From the NCBI GenBank assembly GCA_905373295.1, contig CAJPSJ010000110.1:1-6774 (forward strand): a stretch of DNA of 6,774 nt, read 5' to 3'. Made by a program: the position numbers and the translations under genes. The notes beneath the pieces are model-generated. The model was not told the origin of the DNA and searched no databases. It worked only from the letters and a program-made list of their open reading frames with translations. Source of the DNA: an uncultured Campylobacter sp. Its GTDB lineage: Bacteria > Campylobacterota > Campylobacteria > Campylobacterales > Campylobacteraceae. Shown piece after piece: positions 1 to 5,791 of the stretch (position 1 is its first letter; each line of letters starts with the position of its first letter).

Positions 1-985
1 TTATTATCTCTTTAAATGCTTCTTCAAAAGCTACCAGACCATCATCCAGCAGCTTTTTATACGCCTTTTTCATATCGATCTTAGCATCCGCTACGCGAGC
101 GAAAAATTCCTCTATCTGCGCGTCGCTAGGCGGCATTTTGGGCTTTTGATCGCCGCTTACGAAAGCCTCTATGGTCTCAAGCGGCGCAGTGTTTACGCAG
201 CCCGGATACATTAGCTCGCTTACGTAGTAATCCTTCGGCAGATCGTCTCCTTTTACGCCCGTGCTCGCAAACAGCGGCTTTACGTAGTTTAAATTTTCTT
301 TAGCGATGATATTGTAGCATTTTGAAGCGTTCATCGTGCCGATTTTGCCGGTAGGAAGGCCCGCCGTGGCCATTTTTTCATCCAGTAACCTATCGAAGCG
401 GCTAACGAAGATGCTAATTACGGTTTTTGGTAAATTTGCTTTCGGGAAGTAGCGGCGAAAGCCCGCGATCCCCTCTTTTATCGCCTCGATGCATTTTACG
501 GTCTGCTCCGGCGAGAAAACCAAAGTCGCGTTTACGCTGATCCCCTTTTTCAGCAGATCGCGCATCGCTTCGTAGCCCGCCTTGGTCGCAGGGATTTTGA
601 TCATAACGTTTGGCATGCCGATCGTGCCGTATAGGTGTTTGCCCTCGCGATACATCGCCTCGGCGTCGTCTGCGAAATATGGATCGACCTCGATACTCAC
701 AAAGCCGTCATCGCCGTTAATGAAATTTTTAAGCAGGCTCTCCGCCGCGCTTCTGATGTCCGCGGTGGCTAAAATTTCATACAGCTTTTTAGGCTCTTTT
801 TTTCTAAATTCCTCTTTAGCCGAGTCGTATGCGGGAGAGCTTAGGATCGCGTTTTTAAAGATCGCAGGATTGGAAGTAGCGCCGTTAATTATCCCTTTTT
901 TGATCAGCTCGTCGAAATCTTTATCGATAAAATCGCGCTCCAAAAAGTCGCACCAAAGGCTGAAATTTAGGGCTTTATCATACAT
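1..985 (-). CDS. tal: Transaldolase (3' end cut by the window edge)
   Basis: Transaldolase moves a dihydroxyacetone unit between sugar phosphates in the cytosolic non-oxidative pentose phosphate pathway. I translated 328 codons from the ATG at 983-985; the reading frame is still open at base 1. The protein begins MYDKALNFSLWCDF, has the first transaldolase signature GATSNPAIF at residues 35-43 and the Schiff-base lysine in NVMIKIPAT (K130). FASTGVK and NTAPLE follow in the C-terminal half. From memory C. jejuni Tal is about 325 residues and ends a few residues after an alignable stretch, so only a handful of codons should be missing. The start overlaps the 3' end of serB by 8 bases. A strong AAGGAG lies within serB 10 bases upstream, so translational coupling with serB is likely. 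Identity is very secure; the true stop is outside the window. Confidence 0.96.
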   Translation of the reverse strand, partial: MYDKALNFSLWCDFLERDFIDKDFDELIKKGIINGATSNPAIFKNAILSSPAYDSAKEEFRKKEPKKLYEILATADIRSAAESLLKNFINGDDGFVSIEVDPYFADDAEAMYREGKHLYGTIGMPNVMIKIPATKAGYEAMRDLLKKGISVNATLVFSPEQTVKCIEAIKEGIAGFRRYFPKANLPKTVISIFVSRFDRLLDEKMATAGLPTGKIGTMNASKCYNIIAKENLNYVKPLFASTGVKGDDLPKDYYVSELMYPGCVNTAPLETIEAFVSGDQKPKMPPSDAQIEEFFARVADAKIDMKKAYKKLLDDGLVAFEEAFKEII

Positions 986-1601
986 ATTTCATAATCTCCT
1001 TCAAATCCTTTTTTTCAATGCAGACGCTCGCCTCACTTTTTAAAATTTCATTCGCGCAAAAAGCGATTTTAAGTCCCGCCTCTCGAAACATTGAAACATC
1101 GTTCGCGCCGTCTCCCACGCACATTACTTCGCTTGCTTTTAAGCCCATCAGCGATTTAAGCTGCGCAAGCAGCGCGCCTTTTGAGTAGCCAAACATCATC
1201 TCGCCGCCGAAAAGCCCGGTTAAAATTCCGTTTTTTTCATGCAGATAGTTCGCAAAGCTCGCGTCAAAGTCTAGCTTTTTCTGCGCGGCGTCCGTGGCAA
1301 GATGAAATCCGCCACTAAAGACGATCACCTTTATGCCTTTATTTTTCAGATACGTGATAATCTCGCTAGCGCCGCAAACAAAAGGCAGGCTCTCCGCGAT
1401 AGCTTTAGCATCGCTAAGCTTCATCCCCTTTATCAGCGCCACGCGCTCGCTAAGGCTCTCGAAAAAATCAAGCTCTCCCGCCATCGCACGCTTCGTAATT
1501 TCGCTAACTTGTCGCTGCGTGCCCATTTTAGCAGCGAAAAAACCTATCGTCTCGCCGTCCATCAGCGTAGAATCAAAGTCGAAAACACAAAGCTTTATCA
1601 T
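978..1601 (-). CDS. serB: Phosphoserine phosphatase
   Basis: SerB removes phosphate from L-phosphoserine, the last step of serine synthesis, in the cytosol. It is a 207-residue HAD-superfamily enzyme with every catalytic motif visible: motif I DFDST with nucleophile D8 and acid/base D10, E17 and R53 for substrate carboxylate recognition, motif II serine S96 in VFSGGF, motif III lysine K141, and motif IV GDGAND with D164, N167 and D168. Spacing matches the short, single-domain SerB type (Methanocaldococcus-like), without the extra N-terminal domain of E. coli SerB. The ATG at 1599-1601 follows GAGGA with a 5-base spacer, which supports this start. It lies 31 bases downstream of the metallophosphoesterase stop, with a TATAAT in between, and overlaps tal at its 3' end. 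Confidence 0.97.
   Translation of the reverse strand: MIKLCVFDFDSTLMDGETIGFFAAKMGTQRQVSEITKRAMAGELDFFESLSERVALIKGMKLSDAKAIAESLPFVCGASEIITYLKNKGIKVIVFSGGFHLATDAAQKKLDFDASFANYLHEKNGILTGLFGGEMMFGYSKGALLAQLKSLMGLKASEVMCVGDGANDVSMFREAGLKIAFCANEILKSEASVCIEKKDLKEIMKYV
996..1001 (-). promoter_or_regulatory. Ribosome binding site for tal, inside serB
   Basis: The minus strand reads AAGGAG here, a full match to the anti-Shine-Dalgarno core, 10 bases before the tal ATG at 983-985. It lies inside the last codons of serB. The spacer is a little long, but this is the only good site and it fixes the tal start. Confidence 0.7.
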
Positions 1602-1625
1602 AAATATCCTCGCAAAAATTTAGGA

Positions 1626-1631
1626 ATTATA
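1626..1631 (-). promoter_or_regulatory. Candidate -10 box for serB-tal
   Basis: The minus strand reads TATAAT, a perfect sigma-70 -10 hexamer, in the 31-bp gap between the metallophosphoesterase and serB. A start about 7 bases downstream would give a leader of roughly 18 bases containing the serB GAGGA site. No TTGACA-like -35 is visible; the corresponding position is an A-rich run, as is usual in Campylobacter. It suggests serB-tal can be transcribed on its own. Confidence 0.6.
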
Positions 1632-1632
1632 G

Positions 1633-2367
1633 CTAATTTAAGTTTAAGTTTTTTGGAATTAGCATAAATTTTTCGCTTTTTGCGACCTCGTAAATTTTGC
1701 TACCGGCCCCGAACGAGCACAAATTTATATATTTTTTCTCGCCGAAATATAAAATTTCATCTTGATGATAGTGCCCCTCAATGATCAAATTTGCCGCGTA
1801 AAAATCGATCTTCGGCGCGATTATATCCTTAAAATTTGGCATTTTTTTGTATAGATTTTTCCCTTCTTGCGATTTTAAGATTACTTTTGAAATTTTAAAT
1901 TTTAAAGCACGATCGAGCAGATCCATAAATTTCAAAAAAGCTCTATTTCGTAGCGAAAGCAGCGCAAACTGTGTCAGGCGCGGCAAAAACAGATCGCCGT
2001 GCGCAATCTGTACCGTCTCGCCGCTCTCGCAGATAAATTTAGCAGGCTGCGCGGCGTTTGGATAAACTTTTGCGCGGGGGAAAATTTCGCACAGATTAAA
2101 ATCGTGGTTGCCCTCGAAGTAAAAAATTTCGCATTTTCGCGACAGCTCGTTTATTAGCGCGATCTCCTCTTCGTAGAAGCGCTGCACGTAGGTCGTGTTT
2201 GCCAAAAAATCAAACATATCGCCCATCATAAAAATTTGGGGTGGCGGCGTAGGCTCAGCCTTCAGCGCGCGCAAGAATTTCAAAAATTGCGGCCTGCTCG
2301 CGCCCGCGTGCGCATCGCCGATAAAGATCGCGCCGGGTTTTATCGTCTGAATTTGATCATTTCGCAT
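1633..2367 (-). CDS. Calcineurin-like metallophosphoesterase, candidate UDP-2,3-diacylglucosamine diphosphatase (LpxH type)
   Basis: A 244-residue metallophosphoesterase with the complete two-metal ligand set: GDAH (D18, H20), GDMFD (D50), GNHD (N87, H88), HGD (H123) and GHYH (H199, H201). In lipid A synthesis LpxH hydrolyses UDP-2,3-diacylglucosamine to lipid X plus UMP on the inner face of the inner membrane. The length, the GDMFDFL motif and lpxB encoded nearby support that role, since LpxB uses both LpxH substrate and product. Canonical LpxH has GNRD where this protein has GNHD, so it may be an LpxH2-like or other phosphoesterase; I give no symbol for that reason. The stretch at residues 126-175 is rich in Leu, Phe, Lys and Arg and could be the membrane-facing cap, by inference. 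The start ATG is preceded by GGAG at 5 bases and directly by an in-frame TAA, so it cannot extend further. Confidence 0.85.
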   Translation of the reverse strand: MRNDQIQTIKPGAIFIGDAHAGASRPQFLKFLRALKAEPTPPPQIFMMGDMFDFLANTTYVQRFYEEEIALINELSRKCEIFYFEGNHDFNLCEIFPRAKVYPNAAQPAKFICESGETVQIAHGDLFLPRLTQFALLSLRNRAFLKFMDLLDRALKFKISKVILKSQEGKNLYKKMPNFKDIIAPKIDFYAANLIIEGHYHQDEILYFGEKKYINLCSFGAGSKIYEVAKSEKFMLIPKNLNLN

Positions 2368-2409
2368 TTAGGCTCCGGCGCGTGACGGCTTTTGCAAAAA
2401 ACTCATCGC

Positions 2410-3417
2410 TTAAATTCCGTGCGCGATGCGCGGCAGCGCCGTAGCTTCGGCGAATCCGCACATTAAATTTGCGTTTGCGACCGCCTGTGACGATGCTCCG
2501 CGCAAAAGATTATCGATCGCCGAGTTGATCCAAATTTTATCGCCTGCCGTTTTTACAAAAATATCGCAAAAGTGCGTCCCTGCGACGTTTTTTATACTCA
2601 CGGGCTCGCTTCGGACGCGCACGAAAGGCTCGTTTGCGTAAAACTCCCGCAGCACCGCCTTTGCATCCACGCTCTTTTGCAGTACGCCAAACGCGCTAAC
2701 CAGCATTCCGCGCGTAATCGGCAGCAAATTCGGCACGAAAAGCGTGCTAAACGCACCGCCTTTTAAAATTTGCAGCTGCTCTTTGATCTCGTCTGCGTGG
2801 CGATGCGAGATCGGCGAGTAGGCGCCCGCGTTTTCGTTTACGCTTACGAAATGGCTGCTCGTTTTAAGAGCCTTGCCCGCGCCGCTTACTCCGCTTTTTG
2901 CGTCGATAAATACGCCGAGGGCGGGATCTAGTAGCCGCATAAACGGCGCGAGCGCCAAAATAGAGCAGGTGGGATAGCAGCCCGGATTTGCCGTAAGGCG
3001 CGCAGCGCGGATCTTTTCGCGATTTAGCTCTGGCAGTCCGTAAACGGCGTGGGCTAAATTACGAGGATCTAAATGAGCGGTGTAATTTTTCTCGTAAAGC
3101 TCGCGGCTTAGGCGGTAATCGGCGGATAGATCGACTACCTTGACGCTTTTAAATTTTAAAATTTCGCGGGCAAATTCCATCGCTTTTCCATGCGGCAACG
3201 CCAAGAAAATAAGATCACATCTTTGCGCCGCGACGCGAGCATCCGCGGCTTCTATGCGCATCTCAAACACGCCGCGCAGCTGCGGGAAAATTTCGCTTAT
3301 CTCGCCCTGCGCTGAAGCGCCCAAATACGAAATTTCAAAGCCCGGGTGGGAAAGTAGAATTTTAATCAGCTCAAGCCCCGTATAGCCGCTAACGCCGATG
3401 ATGCCTACTTTTTTCAC
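2410..3417 (-). CDS. argC: N-acetyl-gamma-glutamyl-phosphate reductase
   Basis: ArgC reduces N-acetyl-glutamyl-5-phosphate to the semialdehyde with NADPH, the third step of arginine synthesis, in the cytosol. The protein has an N-terminal nucleotide-binding loop GVSGYTG, the active-site cysteine in TANPGCYPT (C147 counted from the GTG start), the conserved DAKSGVSGAGK segment and the catalytic-region HRH at residues 205-207. AIDNLLRGASSQAVAN near the C-terminus is also typical. I chose the GTG at 3415-3417, giving 335 residues beginning MKKVGIIG, because that matches the usual ArgC start and has a weak GAGA site 6 bases upstream. A TTG at 3427-3429 would add four residues but overlaps greA and has no ribosome site. 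Only one base separates this start from the greA stop, so the two are almost certainly co-transcribed and coupled. Confidence 0.96.
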   Translation of the reverse strand: MKKVGIIGVSGYTGLELIKILLSHPGFEISYLGASAQGEISEIFPQLRGVFEMRIEAADARVAAQRCDLIFLALPHGKAMEFAREILKFKSVKVVDLSADYRLSRELYEKNYTAHLDPRNLAHAVYGLPELNREKIRAARLTANPGCYPTCSILALAPFMRLLDPALGVFIDAKSGVSGAGKALKTSSHFVSVNENAGAYSPISHRHADEIKEQLQILKGGAFSTLFVPNLLPITRGMLVSAFGVLQKSVDAKAVLREFYANEPFVRVRSEPVSIKNVAGTHFCDIFVKTAGDKIWINSAIDNLLRGASSQAVANANLMCGFAEATALPRIAHGI

Positions 3418-3418
3418 G

Positions 3419-3910
3419 CTAATTCTCAAATTTAATCGGCTTGTATTCGACGCTTAGAATTTCCACATCGCGTGTGCCTGATGGTAGCTGAAGCACCACC
3501 TCATCACCCTCGGCTTTGCCTAAAAGCTGGCGCGCAAGCGGCGTATTAATATTGATGAGCTTGCGCGAGATGTCCGCCTCGCTAAGCCCTACGATCGTGT
3601 AAACCTCCTCCCGCTCGGTCTCCACGTCCATAAAGGTAACGGTAGAGCCAAATTTTACGCGGTCGTGCTCGTAGGTCGAAGGATCGATGATCTTTGAGCG
3701 AGAGACGATGTCGCTAAGCTCGGCGATGCGCGAGAGCAAAAACGCCTGCTCTTCGCGCGCTGCGTGGTACTCGGCGTTTTCTTTCAGATCGCCGTGTCCG
3801 CGCGCGATGTCGATCTGCTGCACGATGTGAGGCAGCTTCACGCTCTGAAGCTCTTTGAGCTCGGAGGTGATCTTTTCATATCCGTAAAGCGTCATTGGTT
3901 CTGTCGTCAT
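3419..3910 (-). CDS. greA: Transcription elongation factor GreA
   Basis: GreA inserts its coiled coil into the secondary channel of RNA polymerase and stimulates cleavage of backtracked RNA. The 163-residue length is normal for the family. Residues 1 to about 77 form the N-terminal coiled coil with the diagnostic [18 protein letters not shown] stretch; D41 and E44 at the tip are the acidic residues that position the catalytic magnesium, at the same numbers as in E. coli. The C-terminal half ([34 protein letters not shown]) is the FKBP-like domain. The ATG at 3908-3910 has a strong AAAGGAAG site with a 5-base spacer after AGGA. A TATAAT lies 23 bases upstream of the start. It heads a likely operon with argC and the metallophosphoesterase. 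Confidence 0.98.
   Translation of the reverse strand: MTTEPMTLYGYEKITSELKELQSVKLPHIVQQIDIARGHGDLKENAEYHAAREEQAFLLSRIAELSDIVSRSKIIDPSTYEHDRVKFGSTVTFMDVETEREEVYTIVGLSEADISRKLININTPLARQLLGKAEGDEVVLQLPSGTRDVEILSVEYKPIKFEN
3424..3427 (-). promoter_or_regulatory. Weak ribosome binding site for argC (GTG start)
   Basis: The minus strand reads GAGA, 6 bases before the GTG at 3415-3417, inside the last codons of greA. It is poor, but it favours GTG over the upstream TTG at 3427-3429, which has only AT-rich sequence in front. Initiation may depend mostly on ribosomes finishing greA one base away. Confidence 0.4.
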
Positions 3911-3932
3911 AATCTTCCTTTCTTTTTATCAA

Positions 3933-3938
3933 ATTATA
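3933..3938 (-). promoter_or_regulatory. Candidate -10 box for the greA operon
   Basis: The minus strand reads TATAAT within an AT-rich 48-bp gap between the lpxB stop (3959) and greA. The predicted start is near 3926, giving a leader of about 16 bases that includes the greA ribosome site. No -35 consensus is visible. Confidence 0.65.
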
Positions 3939-3958
3939 TAAGCTTTAGCCTTAAAATT

Positions 3959-5149
3959 TTAGCTCGCAGGCTGCGTTAAAATTTTTGCCACGTTTTCGCT
4001 GGAGCCGAATTTCAGATAATCTCGCAGCTTCTCGCTCGCAAGTTTAAATTTAGCGGCGTCGCAGCGCTCGTATGCGGCGAGTAGGTTTTGCGCGCTTACT
4101 TCGGATTGTAAAAGCTCCTCGTGCAGAGGCTCCTCGCCCAAAAAATCAAAAATAATATTCGCAAGCCCCACGTGCTTTAGCTTTACGAGCTTTCGCGCGA
4201 GCCAAACGTCAAACGCGCGAGCCTTGTAGCACAGCACGAACGGAGTGCCGATGAGCGCCGCCTCAAGCGTCGCCGTACCCGAGCAGATGAAGGCGAAATC
4301 GCAATCCTTAAGCGTGGCGGGAGTATCATTTGCGATGCTAAAGCCGTCCAGAGGCCCGTAAATTTCATCTTTTTGATCCATCAGATGCGGCGGGATTATT
4401 AAGACTCGCTCGCTATTTTCAAATTTAGGCGCAAGAGCTCTAAAAATCGGCATCAATCTTGAAATTTCAGCTCTGCGCGAACCCGGCATAAAGGCGATTT
4501 TATCCTGTTTTTCGTAACTTGATTTTTGGAATTTTATCTCGTCAAGCAGCGGATGCCCCACGAAAGAGTATTTTGCGGTTTTGGCGCTTTGCCCGCTTGG
4601 GTGCGCGACATCCTCTTTCGGCGCAGCGTCTTTATCTTTTGTTTCTTGTAGCGCAGAGTCTTTGCTCTCCGCTTTTTGCAGAACGAAGTCTTTATCTCCC
4701 TCGCAATCCGCGCAGAAAAATTTCGCCTCAAAAGGCCAGATTGAGAGCAGATTGTCGCAAAACGCCTTTAGCTTCTCCGCTCTGTGCGGCTTCCACGCCC
4801 AAACCTGCGGCAGGATATAATATGAGATTTCCGCGCGCGCGCCGCTTTCTTTGATGATCGCGCGAGCAAGCGGCAGATTAAACGCGGGCGAGTCGATCAA
4901 AAGCACGCGATCGCACTCCGCCGCAAGCCGCGTCATCTGCGTTATCGCGCGCTTGGCTTTTAAAATTAGCGGCAAAATTTCTATAAAGCCCATCGCCGAA
5001 AACTCGCTACTTTTGTATATCGGCGAGCCCAGCTTTTCATCGAAAATTCCGCAAATCTCGCAAGCGGGATCGAGCCTTTTAAGATGCGCTAGAACCTCTT
5101 TAAAATGCAGATTCGCCGAGGGTTCTAGGCAAGAGATTAAATATTTCAA
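3959..5149 (-). CDS. lpxB: Lipid-A-disaccharide synthase, with a charged repeat insertion
   Basis: LpxB (glycosyltransferase family 19) joins UDP-2,3-diacylglucosamine to lipid X to make the lipid A disaccharide at the inner membrane. Family signatures run in order: CLEPSANLH near the N-terminus, LLIDSPAFN (D86), YYILPQVWAWK at 110-120, LSIWPFE at 135-141, FVGHPLLDEI at 197-205, FMPGSR at 220-225, SGTATLE at 290-296, and FDFLGEEPLHEELLQ near 334-348. The protein is 396 residues; from memory C. jejuni LpxB is about 364. The extra length lies between the WPFE and GHPLLD motifs, where about 45 added residues form a hydrophilic, lysine/aspartate-rich segment with 10-residue periodicity. The start is TTG at 5147-5149: AAAAGG sits 6 bases upstream, an in-frame TAA lies just beyond, and no ATG is available. 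An extended -10 precedes it. Confidence 0.96.
   Translation of the reverse strand: MKYLISCLEPSANLHFKEVLAHLKRLDPACEICGIFDEKLGSPIYKSSEFSAMGFIEILPLILKAKRAITQMTRLAAECDRVLLIDSPAFNLPLARAIIKESGARAEISYYILPQVWAWKPHRAEKLKAFCDNLLSIWPFEAKFFCADCEGDKDFVLQKAESKDSALQETKDKDAAPKEDVAHPSGQSAKTAKYSFVGHPLLDEIKFQKSSYEKQDKIAFMPGSRRAEISRLMPIFRALAPKFENSERVLIIPPHLMDQKDEIYGPLDGFSIANDTPATLKDCDFAFICSGTATLEAALIGTPFVLCYKARAFDVWLARKLVKLKHVGLANIIFDFLGEEPLHEELLQSEVSAQNLLAAYERCDAAKFKLASEKLRDYLKFGSSENVAKILTQPAS
4622..4711 (-). repeat. Degenerate 30-bp tandem repeat inside lpxB (three 10-residue units)
   Basis: Three in-frame 30-base units encode ADCEGDKDFV, LQKAESKDSA and LQETKDKDAA (residues 147-176 of LpxB); each has Lys-Asp at positions 7-8. 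On the plus strand GTCTTT recurs at exactly 30-base steps (4628, 4658, 4688). By hand, two units share about 20 of 30 bases; the third is more diverged, about 13-14 of 30. The Lys-Glu-Asp that follows (PKED) may be a remnant of a fourth unit. Confidence 0.65.
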
Positions 5150-5155
5150 ATTTGG

Positions 5156-5161
5156 CCTTTT
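5156..5161 (-). promoter_or_regulatory. Ribosome binding site that fixes the lpxB TTG start
   Basis: The minus strand reads AAAAGG, 6 bases before the TTG at 5147-5149. With an in-frame TAA a few codons upstream and no in-frame ATG or GTG between, it supports TTG as the true start. Confidence 0.65.
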
Positions 5162-5173
5162 GAATTTTTGTTA

Positions 5174-5182
5174 ATTATAGCA
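5174..5182 (-). promoter_or_regulatory. Extended -10 promoter for lpxB
   Basis: The minus strand reads TGCTATAAT: a perfect TATAAT with the TGn extension that can replace a -35. The predicted start near 5167 gives a leader of about 18 bases carrying the AAAAGG site. It faces away from the plus-strand element at 5188-5196. Confidence 0.7.
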
Positions 5183-5187
5183 AAATG

Positions 5188-5196
5188 TGCTAAAAT
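5188..5196 (+). promoter_or_regulatory. Extended -10 promoter for the lipoprotein gene
   Basis: The plus strand reads TGCTAAAAT, an extended -10 with one change from TATAAT. The predicted start near 5203 gives a leader of about 15 bases with AAAGGA at 5206-5211. It is likely also the promoter for surE and the gene after it. Confidence 0.55.
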
Positions 5197-5217
5197 TAAG
5201 CCGACAAAGGATTTAAG

Positions 5218-5718
5218 ATGAGAAATTTTAAAATTTTAGCGCTATGCGGCGCGTTCGTGATGTTGCTAGGCGGTTGCGGCGCGGCTAAATACCAAAAGCG
5301 TCAAGTCACCGAGGATCCCGCAGTAACTGCACGCTTTGAGGCGCTTAGTAAGTTAGGCTCGCCCGCACTCGTCGCTAAAGCCGCAGCTAGCGAGATCGCA
5401 GCAAGCAACGGGGGCGCAAAAAATCGCATCAAAATAGCGCAATACGTGAGCTTAGAGGAGGTCGGCGCGCAAGGAAGCGACGTGATCTACAACTACACGC
5501 TAAGCTCGGGCTGGGCAAATTTAAAAAACAGCGATAGGAAAAAATATCTGAAATTTTTGCAGGCAGATATCGTTAATCGTAGCTGTAACACGCCTAGTTC
5601 GCGGATTTTGATGAAAAAAGGGGTGGGCGAGGTGCATAGATTTTTTTACGATTACCCGAGTTCGCATCTATTTGATGCCGCGATAAACGAGGAGTTTTGC
5701 CTTAGGGCGGGACTTTGA
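5218..5718 (+). CDS. Putative lipoprotein of unknown function
   Basis: I do not recognise this 166-residue protein. It has a clear lipoprotein signal: basic MRNFK, hydrophobic core, then lipobox LGGC with C20 as the lipidated residue. Gly at +2 favours the outer membrane over inner-membrane retention, by the E. coli rule. Residues about 32-62 are Ala-rich and helical in character. The C-terminal half (about 70-166) looks folded and contains YVSLEEVGAQGSDVIYNYTL, an NRSCNTP segment (C123), FFYDYPSSHLF and a terminal EEFC (C161). C123 and C161 are the only mature cysteines apart from C20 and could form a disulfide. The layout, Cys then Gly then aromatic strand then Cys, resembles a common type of small secreted protein, but that is only an impression. 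AAAGGA lies 6 bases before the ATG. It is divergent from lpxB and 73 bases ahead of surE. Confidence 0.85.
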   Translation: MRNFKILALCGAFVMLLGGCGAAKYQKRQVTEDPAVTARFEALSKLGSPALVAKAAASEIAASNGGAKNRIKIAQYVSLEEVGAQGSDVIYNYTLSSGWANLKNSDRKKYLKFLQADIVNRSCNTPSSRILMKKGVGEVHRFFYDYPSSHLFDAAINEEFCLRAGL

Positions 5719-5744
5719 GAGAGCCGGGCTTAAAGCTTAGCCGC

Positions 5745-5788
5745 AAATTTAAACAGAGGCGCCCAAAATCCCTTAAATTTAAAGAGAG
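5745..5788 (+). repeat. Pair of 14-bp direct repeats ahead of surE
   Basis: The sequence AAATTTAAAnAGAG occurs at 5745-5758 (n = C) and 5775-5788 (n = G), starting exactly 30 bases apart in the 73-bp gap between the lipoprotein gene and surE. The second copy carries the purine-rich AGAGAG that serves as the weak surE ribosome site. No TATAAT-like promoter is visible in this gap. Confidence 0.5.
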
Positions 5789-5791
5789 AAT

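Noticed and set aside
582..1043. Open frame of 153 codons on the plus strand across tal and the end of serB
   Set aside because: It is antisense to two well-conserved genes, has no recognisable motif and no ribosome site, and is a by-product of their codon use.
3418..3429. TTG at 3427-3429 as the argC start (339 residues)
   Set aside because: It overlaps greA, lacks a ribosome site, and adds residues before MKKVGIIG, where ArgC proteins normally begin; it cannot be fully excluded.
3911..3958. Terminator between lpxB and greA
   Set aside because: The gap is AT-rich with short palindromes (AAAATTTT, AAGCTT) but no GC stem followed by T residues; it fits better as the greA promoter.
4621..4710. 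The 30-bp-spaced repeats as a CRISPR-like array
   Set aside because: The units are contiguous, degenerate, in frame within lpxB and lack spacers.
4519..4854. Open frames on both strands in the lpxB insertion region (for example plus strand 4519-4854)
   Set aside because: They are arginine- and serine-rich frame shadows over lpxB, whose own frame keeps conserved motifs on both sides of this region.
5726..5742. Possible hairpin GGGCTTAAAGCTTAGCC after the lipoprotein gene as a terminator
   Set aside because: The arms pair imperfectly and no T run follows, so it does not meet the pattern of an intrinsic terminator.
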